Positions 10,701 to 21,300 of a DNA stretch of 25,697 nucleotides are shown here, one piece after another. Position 1 is the first letter of the stretch, and every line of letters begins with the position of its first letter. The stretch spans positions 1-25,697 of the forward strand of contig LRSR01003935.1 of NCBI GenBank assembly GCA_001579985.1, written 5' to 3'. The stretch comes from Hypsibius dujardini (lineage: Eukaryota; Tardigrada; Eutardigrada; Parachela; Hypsibiidae). Position numbers and translations under genes: made by a program. The notes beneath the pieces are model-generated. The model was not told the origin of the DNA and made no database searches. It saw nothing but the letters and a program-made list of their open reading frames with translations.

Positions 10701-12438
10701 TCAACCGATGACTTTAAAACGATATAAAGTGACCACAAAACAAGCGATGCAGCTTTGCTGGTTGATTTACTGATTGTGTTTATCAAACCCCTTGCCACGC
10801 CCCTTTTGCCCATCGCTTGGACTCCCCATTCAACTTTTTTCTGTCGCTTACTGTACCTCCATATTCGGCAAAGCTCGAAGAGCGGAGAAGAGCGTCATGG
10901 TTTTGCCGGAACCCGGTGGGCCGCACAGGATGAGGGGCTTGTGATCTTGCAACCAGGCGTATAGCAGAGCTTGATGCCGAACCGTGTCGATGGTGGGAAT
11001 GACTAAATCAGCAGCGGTCACACGGTGAGTTTCCACTTCCAATTGCGGCACCTTCGACTGCCAGGTTGTCCATTCGCCGTTGATTCCAATCTATCAATTT
11101 GAAATTGTTACAGAAAATCAAACCTGTCAAATAAAGGTTGCAAGCCCTAAACGAAACTGACCTCAAAGTCGATAACCGGGACGCTCGTCTGCGGCGGCAG
11201 ACGGATGGTAGACACGGAGCGAATAAACTCTCCCAACTCGTCGCGGACCTTCTTCTTCGAATCACCAGAGAGGGACCAGAGCATGGCATAAACCAGCGAT
11301 TTCTGCACGTACTGCTCCAGCTGCTCGAACCCGATGGGGAAATCCGGGTGGGCGCCGTTGTAGCGGTGAACCTCCCGCACTGTCTGGTTCATCATGGACA
11401 GCAAGGCGTTCAAAGCACGAATCCGGGTGAAATCCATGATGTGCTCCTTGTCGGCGACAAAGTCCAAACAACGAACCACCAGACCGTCCGCAGCGAGATG
11501 GGGCCTCAAGACACTGACAATATCCCGTTGGACCTAAAATCAAAGTCCCCAGACATGTGAAACGATTACGAGTTCAGTCAATCAGCATATCCGGCCAAAG
11601 ACCCTCTGATTGATTGATTGATTTAAAGTGTTGTCTTACTCGTAATTCAGGCGACACGCGGTCTTCAGCACTTTCCGTCGTCGGAGTCTGCGCGGTCGAA
11701 ATTCCATGCACCCCCGCGAAGCTATCCGTCTCATCAGAGCCGTAAACCACGCTGCTCAATCGTGTGAGATAGTTGTAGAAGATCATGTCCACCGTCACGA
11801 CGTCTTCGTGGAACCAGATCATCCCGCAGCGGCTGACCGTCGCCGGAGTGGCATACTTCAAGTCCTGCACCTCGAACATGACCCGCACATTCGGCGGCAA
11901 TCCCAGCCGTTCACCATTCGGCAGCGTCAAAATCTTATTGTCATCCAGGACACTGTTGAGATTTTCCACCCATTCCGGATCGACGTCACCGTCGAAAATG
12001 ATCCACTGCCGTTTCTGGCTCTCCCCGCGCACATTGTCCACAATTTTTCGAAGGATACTGGTAAACAGCCCATCAGTCCACTCGCGCGTGTTGGGATCGA
12101 GGAATCCGTAGAGCGACTCCTTCGACATGGACTTGGGATCGATGACGTGCGCGACACCCTCGATTCCTTCCATTTTGGAGAGAGCTTTGAGGAGTGTCTG
12201 CCAAGCGGCAGTCTTGCCCGTGCCACTGGAGCCGACCATCATGAAACCGTGATTGACTTGGGAGATTTGGTAGAGCTGGAGAACTTTTTCCATCCACTCC
12301 GATCCCATTCCGTCGCCCTTCCCACCGGAAACCAAGAAGTTCGCTTCACAAACCTAAACAAAAGCGCAGAACAATGCTGAACAAAATTCTGCACAGAGCC
12401 ATAATACGATTGTCCAACTGTGAGTCATTGTGTTTAGA

Positions 12439-12469
<31 letters not shown>

Positions 12470-15400
12470 ACAAAGCCATAATACGATAATGCGATTGGAA
12501 GTCTTTGTGTTTAGATATCGGCAAGTCTGCCTACCTGCCTATCTGTCCACGTATCTGTATTTCTGTCTGTCTGTCTATCTGTCTGTATTTCTGTCTGTCT
12601 ATATGTTTATATTTCTGTCTGTCTATCTCTCTAACCTTTTGTCTGTCTGTATGTCTCTCTCTCTGTGTGGGTGTCTGCCTGTCTGTGTGCGTGACTCTGT
12701 CGGCCTTTTTGTTTGTCCGTTTATCGTGTGACGGATGAACAGAATGAGTCAAAGACATACTTTTTTGATGTGAGACTTCAAACTCTCCATCTCATTGCGC
12801 TCGTACGGCACTTGTGGGAACACATCCGACAACAAGCTATACAGCAACGGTATATCCTCGGCGATCAGCTTCGGCACCATCGTCTCGCACACGCTTTGCA
12901 CCAGAATCTGCTGTTCCGCCGAAACGGCGCCCAATGCAGCCATCTTCTCTGCACGATCGCCATCCCCTCCCTCTTGTCCGGCACTGCTGCTGTCTAACAC
13001 ATGCTTCACACGGATCCGCTTGATGATACCCGCACTGACCAAGACATACTTCAACGCCCGCAATCCGAAATCGTACTGCGACTGATGGGACAGTTGCTCG
13101 TCACAGAGGCGGAAAAACGGAACGACTTTCGATGCGAGTTTCTCGGCAGTTCGAAAACCCTGTGAGAACAGCATGACTTCAGCGATCAGTTGGCGGTCGG
13201 GCTTGGTCATGGCAAAGCTGCGGAAGAGCTTCTTCAGATTGTCAGGCAAGTTGGATCGTCCCGCATAACCGGGATTCATGGTTACGAAAACGGCCATATC
13301 GGGATTGATTTGCACTTCCTTGCCGAGGAGGTCGATGGGGACGGGCTTGTTCTGATCGGCACCCTTCAGCTCGGCGTTTCGACGTAAGCCCTCCTGGATG
13401 GTTTGAATTTGCTGGGAGACAGCAGAGAGCATTCGCTCTTCCAGACGATTGAATTCGTCAAAACAACCCCAAGCACCCACCTGAAACAGATGAAAATCCG
13501 ATCAAAAATAGAACTCATGAACTGACCAACAATCACTCAATCAATCAATCAAGGACCAGATGGTGAATATTTACCTGGCACAAGCCAATAAAAATCCGAC
13601 CCATTGCCTGAAAGTCAAACCCTTCGTCGCAGTTGAAGACCAGGACAAAACGGCCCATCTGCTGGCCCAATGCCTTGACGGTTTCGGTCTTTCCCGTACC
13701 AGCCGGACCTGTCGGATTAGAACATCTGCAATTGACAGGCAATTCTTGAGTTTTCAATCTAAGACCATATTCACAAACCGAATGGAGCGCCACCAAGGCG
13801 AGCGGCCAGGGCCTGCGTCATGGCCAAGTAGCAACGGTCAGTCAAAGGGGTCTGCACCAGCTTGTCCTGCACTCCCAGATATTCAAACCCGTAAAAGAAC
13901 CGAGCGTTCGCCATTTCAATCGTCAGCTGCTTCAAGACGTCGCTCTCTTGCGGATTGAAAGAGAAGCGCATCTGCCGCAGCCACTGGAAGGAGTTTCGGG
14001 AGTCTACTTTCCGGTCGATGAGTTCCCTCGTCACGTTTCGTTTATGCACAAACTCCGTGCTCTGAAAACGAAAAGTCCCTTAATTTACTCCGACCAATAC
14101 CAATTCGGGCCGTGCTCAAGATTACAATGTACTTACCAGGTTCTCCAGCTTTTTCCGCATAATCGGTGGGTGATCTGCCAGTACAGCATCGGCCAGAACA
14201 CCCAGAATGCCTCCGATCGAACCTTCAATACCCTGCAGTGCCGCCAACTGGAACTTCAAACCAGATCCATCGCCATTCATCTTCTTGATGGACTCCTCCG
14301 TCGCCTGAGACCACAACACTTGTGCCGCGATAACGATGATCTGGGCCGGATACTTGTCCACCCAGGCGAGGTACGCCGGTCCATCGATTGCCACGTTGAA
14401 GGACGCCGCTTCACCCATGCACTGATGCAGCAGCTTGGCCAAGGTCTTCTTCATTTCCTTCTCCACCGCAGCCAAGAGGTCGTTGATCGTGGGAAAGGAC
14501 ACGACAACCAGAACCTCCGAGAACTTGACTTCTTCCCCCTCACTGGACAGGAATCCGGCAACGGTCTTCTGCTCCGCGTCGATGATGAGCGACGCGATTC
14601 CGGCAAACATCTTCTTGAAGTGCTTCTGAATTTGGATCAGATTCTTGCTGTTGCCTATGATGTCCAGCAGATCGTCGTCACCGACAAAGTAGAAGCGCGG
14701 AAAGGACATGCGCTGTCGGTCGAGATACTCCACGAGAGCCTTCTTGATCTTGGTCAGGAGATCTTGAATGCGTTCCAAGGAGCGCTGGATGCCGGTGATG
14801 CCGACCACTTCCAGAACCTTCGGCGCCTTCGCGACCTTCTTCATCAGGCCCAGGAACTCTGTGCTGATGCTGGCGAATCGCGAGGCTTCCGTCGGCAAAA
14901 GTGCCTAAAACCAAGCGCGTCCATAATAAAAATCAATCAAGACAACAACGACAGAGGAATACAGAGAACATACAGCTGTGCCGCGGTTACTTTGAGGGTC
15001 GCCTACAAGAATCCAATGAGCGACCCTCAAAGTAACCGCGGCACAGCTGTACACAGCGAACAGACCAACAACCGGCATATTGAAATGCTGCAATTGAACG
15101 TACTGTACCTGAATGTCACTGCTGCCGCTGAAGATACCGTCAAGGTACGTGTAACGGTGCTGCACGTCGATCCAGATGTCGAAAATGTTGTTGATCTTGT
15201 TCAATTTCTCCTCCCAAGACACGGCCTCCTCCTCGAAGACTTTGTAGTAAGGAGACAACTTCATCGCTTGCAGGCTGTTGATTTGCTCCTTCACCTATCA
15301 ATCCAACAGCAAAACCGTTACTTAACGAAGGACGTTTTAGCTATGCCTGTACACACCTTGTTGAACAAATCGTCCCAGCCTTTGATCAAGTGTCCCTTCT

Positions 15401-18254
15401 CTTGGTAAGAAACAAGATCCAATTCGTAAACGTGCCAAGTCTCTTTCACCTAAAAGGCCATAAAACCGAGAACCCCGTCACATCACCGAGAACCCCGTCA
15501 CGTCATCGAGAACCACCTCACGTCACGTTATCCATGTCATTTTCAGAATATCGACATAAATGTCTGGCTAATTTCGCACCTGCTTCAGGAAGTTCTCCAG
15601 AGCAAGCTCGCCCTGGGCGACCATCATGACATCTCGAATAGCGCGTTCGAACCGCTGCAAATTAGTGTCCCATACCGCACCCAGTGTGAGGTCGGTCAGA
15701 TTCCACTTGACATTCATCTGCCGCATCAGCTGGCTCCAATGACGATCCTTCAAGGCCTCCGATTTCAAATCGACAATCAAGACGTTCACCTGTGTCACAC
15801 ATAAAATATAAGAGGAAGACACAAAAAGTCACAAAAAGTTTGATTAGATGCTGGATGAATAATACCAACCTTCGTGAACGACTGCAAAAGCTGCTTGATG
15901 TAGTCATACGAAGCATACTGACGCATCCGACTGGGCATTTCCTTCAACTGCCCCAGCAGAGTGTCCAATGCTGTGCGGACCTACGAAACATTAGGACAAC
16001 GTAACCAGTGCCAACAAAGTGCGACACCGTCAAGCATAATAAAACGTACCTTTCGAGGCTGGACGGAAACCCAAGGTGTCTCCTTCATCTCGTCAATTTG
16101 CTTCCAAATGCCGGATACTTCGGACCAAACACCCTTCAGATCCTGCAGTTCTTCGATACAGACGACGACACGTTCCAGCATCGGATCGCCCGTGCCCTCC
16201 GGTTGCATTTCGAGTGCTTCCTTGGCTTTACTGAGATTTTCGCGCTCCTCCCGAAGCCGTTGCAACCGCTGATCAAAGAGAGCGATCTGATTCAAGGCAA
16301 CTTCCGGTCGGAGTGAACCTTCGACGGGCTTTTCTTTGTCCCAATTTGTCAGAATTTCCGTCGTCTTGACCTCCATATTTCGATTCTCGGCCATTATCTT
16401 CGCCTGCAGCTGACCCATCTGCGAAAATATATTTATTAGCCGTCTAGATTACCTTTCGAAAACAAGACACGCATACAGGGAGAAAAATAGATAAGACAGC
16501 CAAACAGATATGTATTGCGACAGAAGACAAAGAAAGACCAAGCAGTCACACAGACAGACAGACATACCGACAGGCACGGAGAAAGACAAACAGACAGGCA
16601 GACAGACAGACAGACAGACAGACAGACATATAGACATACCGACAGGCACGGAGATAGACAAACAGACTAGATAATCATACGAAGAATGAGGTAGAACGCA
16701 TACCTTTAACTGTACGCTCCCATCCTTCCTTTTGAGGATGTCGGTAAAAGCGCCCCATTCTCCGTCCAAATTCTCCGAGTGCAACCACTTGGCAGGAAAC
16801 TGGAACCGCTGTCGTTCCAGCAGCTTCTGCCCATCACGGAACAAATCCACCTGCTTTTCCCAGCCTTTCAGCTTGCGCTTCATGGTCTGCATGGACGTGA
16901 TCAGGTTGACAGACTCGGACGTTGAGGCCGAATCCAGCGAAAGCTGCTCCAGCGTGCTACGGTGACCGGTCAGCGAGGTGTAAAAGTCCTGCATGGTCTG
17001 TCCCAAGAGGCTGCCATACTTTCCGAGCACCTCCTTATGCCACAGGTCATACTTCAGCGTCACCTTCGACTGGATACGCTGGTAGTCAATCACGACCGGG
17101 CCAATCTCTTTCTGTGTATCGCTAGTGTCAAAGGTGTTGCGAGACTTTTTGATGTCGTTCAGAATTTGGATCCATTTTTCCATGTCGTTTCCGAGGCGAC
17201 TGTAGACGGTCTCCGCATGCAAATCCCAGAGAGCTTGATACCGCAGCCAGTCTTGGACGTAGGAATCGACTTCACCAATGAGCTTTTCGACAGCCAGCGC
17301 GATCTCAGGCAGGATTTGTGCTGCAAAAAATATTTAAGTGCTAAATTAAACTGAAATTATGCGCAGTATTAAATTAAAAAATTATATTAAGTGATTACGA
17401 AACTAAATTCCGTGATCTAGAATATTAAAAGTTATAACCAGTCGATTAACCTCCCCACTTACGATTGGGCAGATGGAGAAGTACCGAACGATATGTTCCC
17501 GCCGAGCTGTCCCCATCGAGCTCCACCGATGTGCGGTACCGACTCTTCTGCAGACGCTTCTGCGATAAAATCGTGCTAGCCCAAGTCCACAGCTGCGTCA
17601 TCAAATCAGTCCGGGCCTGTGACACTGGCGGATTCAGGAACATGACTTGGTTGGCAATCCGGAATTCATGGACCACCTTCTCGATCTTCGGCACGGAGCC
17701 GGTAAAGGAGGCACAAGTCGGACTGTCGTCGTTGTCGGTGTTTTGGAGCTCTTCCGCTTTGCCGTTCAAGACTTTCAGCCAAGCAACGAGGGCGGTCTGC
17801 AGTCGCACAGCCATCTTCTTCTCCACCTCTTCGTCAATCTTCAGCGACCAGTCGGCGAGGTTGCTGTACTGGCGCAAACTGAGATCGTCGATGGCCTTCT
17901 GGATTTTGTTCAAGATGTCAGCGAAAGCATTCGTTGAGAACATGCATGTGTCGAGAGAACGCAGCTCAATGTCAATCTGTCGTTCCACCATCACCAAGTC
18001 GTCCACTTTCTCCTGGAAGATAGACGTAGCCTCCGAGAAGCGCTGCACGTAAGACTCCACTCGATGCGATTCCCAAACCAAACCCGCACCCTAAAACAAA
18101 TAAATCGTTGGAGAAAAATTCCCTTAAATATATTTTTGCTCTCTGCTCATTGTAGCCTGTCGATTTGTCTGTCTGTCTAAATATCCGTCTGGCTGCCGGC
18201 CTTTGTATCCGTGTATCTCTCCGTCCGTCCGTCCGTCCGTCCGTCCGTCCGTCC

Positions 18255-18306
<52 letters not shown>

Positions 18307-21300
18307 TTGTCTGCCTGTCTGCTTGTCTGTCTGTCTGCAGTCTGGGCGCTTCACTGTGTCTCTTCATTCATCTGCTTATTGTTGAATGTAAGATTTGCAT
18401 ACCTCCGTGATCAACTGCTGAACAGCTCCTTTCAGTCCGGATACCAGCAGACTCAGCGTCGGCTTATTCGAGATGATGTTGCAGGTCCGTTCGTATGCGC
18501 GAACCGATTCAATCAACGAGATTGCATATGGATACAGCTGACTAGCCTGGTGCGATTTATTGACAATAGCCAACGGCACGCGGAAGCCCAGCCATTTGAA
18601 GTTCCGAACCTGGTGTAAAAAGTGTTTGCGTTTACTTAGAGCTGGAAGTTTCCAATTTATATTGACTAATTCGTCTTGGTGGTATGTCATAAAAGCATAC
18701 CTCTTTCCAGAGGGAAATGATCTCCGGATGGAAATCAACCTTCAGATGCAGAGAGTTCGCTCCTCCGCGTGCTCGCTGCGTTTCCACCACAAAGATACGG
18801 CCGGAGATCCCGAGTGGGCGCTGTTGTACACGCTGAATCCAGGCGTTGAAGACCTCCTCCATTGCGGTACGGAGCTTCTGCTGGAAACTGTCGCCGTCCA
18901 TCTTCAGCTTTTGGCCCTCCACGTGAGATGCCCAGTCGCGACCGAGAATAGCTTCCACTCGACTCATCAAAATAGTCATTTGCCTCTCAATCTAAACAGA
19001 AAGAGCCATCATTCTTGAACCAAAAAGTTTGATGGATCAGAAAGACGATTCAACATACAGCTAATTCGATAACCATCAGTCAACCCACCTGCTTAGTCCA
19101 GATAACCTGACCAGCTACGGGCGGAATATCCCTCTGACGCATAGCTAAGGCGGCGCCGCTGTTCTGGTAGCCGCCCTTGAATTTTTCGTGGAGATATTCG
19201 GTGTCCTCCTTCACTTTCTGGATTAGCTGAGTCTGATACTCGCGAATAGCGCCACGAATGCGAGGCCGTACAAGGAGGGCGTTATACTGGGAGAAGATGC
19301 GAAACATTTCGTTGGCGTTCCTTGCCGAACCCAGCTGATCGCGGAGCCGCTCCGTGATTTTCGATTCCACTTTATCAATGTGATCCTCATATCTAAGCAA
19401 AAGATCACATTGCACAAACATTCGTATTTAAACGCCTGCTCATTCAACGACCCATACCGTTTGACGGCCTGATCCCACGCTTCCTGACCGTCCTTAGAAG
19501 TGTCCAGACAATCGACCTCTTTGATGCACTCGTAAGCCAAGTTGACTTCCTAAAGAGCCGAACAAATGAATTCCGAACTACAGTAAATGCAACATCAGTA
19601 GCTGAGAGAACACGCACTTCGATAGCTGTGGCATGCGTGACCAAGTTGGCCTTGCCGTCATTCGTTAAATCTCCAGACGAATCTTTGCCCGGAGCGGTGG
19701 ACGGACCAAGGACTCGAGCAATGACGGTGCACAATTGCTGATGCCCCCATCGAAATCTGGAATCGAAGAACACAATGAAACCGGAAGCACGTAAATAGAC
19801 TAAGAAAGTGAACGTACTTCTTCATGCTTTCCATCCTCGCTTGCAACGCCTTATGACCAGCGCCGACTTGAGACCGCCACACCACCTTCGTATTCTGGTT
19901 ACGCCGCATTGAATCCCGGACCAGCGCATTGATCTTCTCATACTCGTCGCCCCAGCACATGAAAATATCGCTGCACTGCTTCATCACCTTCTCAAACTCC
20001 GGATAGGGATAGTGCATCAGGTAGCGCGTCCCGAGCACCTTCAGCATCTGCGCCGTGACATCCCGTGAGAGCGCCTCAATCAGGAACTGGAACCGCGTCG
20101 CGGGATACTTGGTGTTTCGCACCTTCCGCATGTGGGTGAAAATCAAACGAATCGCATCCCGGATCTTCTCAAGCGAAGTGGCCGTCAGCAGCTCCTGAAT
20201 TGGAAAGTCCTTCATGAGGATGCAGTAGTCCGCGACAAGTTCCGCGGTCTTTGTTAATTCGGTGTCTGCGTCGAAACTGAAGAAAGCTCCAAAGCGACGG
20301 CCGTGCTTGAGAATCTCCAGCGTCAGGTTGACTTCCTGGCTGTCACGCTGCTCTTGGATCTTCTGCAGAGCATTTTCCATGTTCAGCCAGAATGAGATTT
20401 CCTGCAGGGCCGAGCCGGAAGCTGCGTCGCGCTCGAGCTTGGTTACTTTCTGAATGTCTTGCTTCCACCGGTTCACTAGGCTCCAGAGTGTGTTGAGATT
20501 GGTGTCACTCATCCACGCTTCCAAATCGTTTACGGTTGCTCGACGGCCTTCAGCGGTGGCTTTCCCGATGGCAGCGGCTATCGCCGGGTGGGCGGTGAGG
20601 ATGACTTCAGGAATACCGATATTCTGCTGTAGGTGGAGGAACACCGTCTCTAATTCTGCCAACTTCCTCTCTGCGTTGTTGACGATTTTGTCGTTCTCCC
20701 TGAAAACAATTTCAGTTTATTGAACAAGCACAGTCTCAACCTTGGATGCAGAAACTCTAAAGTTACGCTGTCTGATCTGGAAGGGTAAAACTCTTTCTTC
20801 ATTCTCCAGTGCCATTGTGTCCCGAAACTTACTTTCCAGGGGCGTTGTCACTGTGAATGAAGGACTTGAAAAATGGGGACATAATTCCTGAAATGATGGA
20901 GTGGAATATTTCATGCGGCGAGCCGTCCTTGAGATCGAAGATGATCAGTTGTGAGGGGATGTCCTTTTCCACATCGATTGCCGCAGCCCGCTTCATGATG
21001 GCCACACTGCAAAGCGGTACGCCATCAGCCATTCCAGCCACTTTGAAATGATACTTACGTTTACGGTTTACGAAAAAAGCACTGCACTGCTGTTGCATTG
21101 TTCGCATTTTTGAATGACAACAACCAAGCAATCAAGCAATCAATCACTTCCAAGAAAGTTAGAGAGAAAAACTAACACGACTCAGTAATCCATCAATCAA
21201 CTGATGATCGAAATGTAGACGTCATAAGATATTTCATTGCCCAAAAAGTTCTGACTCCAAAAGACGAACACGGTTGCATTTTCCAACACAAACATCTTCC

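Larger units (their letters stand above)
13779..15789 (-). other. Dynein exons 14-18: linker, residues 1392-1904
   Basis: Exons: 15580-15789, 15357-15449, 15109-15294, 14137-14904, 13779-14061. The linker is the mechanical lever that swings across the AAA ring during the power stroke. Visible landmarks are [69 protein letters not shown] and [13 protein letters not shown], all at the expected places. Exon 18 passes into AAA1 at about residue 1867 with [20 protein letters not shown]. The last codon of exon 18 is a split glycine, completed in exon 19 to open the AAA1 P-loop. Confidence 0.95.

Noticed and set aside
11706-12380. 224-codon open frame on the + strand
   Set aside because: Mirror of dynein exon 21, which encodes AAA2 with its P-loop.
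12438-12758. Cysteine- and leucine-rich frames in CTGT repeats (also at 18124-18410)
   Set aside because: Microsatellites without in-frame stops, inside dynein introns 20 and 9.
13948-15408. 486-codon open frame on the + strand
   Set aside because: It lies antisense over dynein exons 15 to 18 and runs through introns and the intron 16 palindrome. The - strand protein matches the dynein linker exactly.
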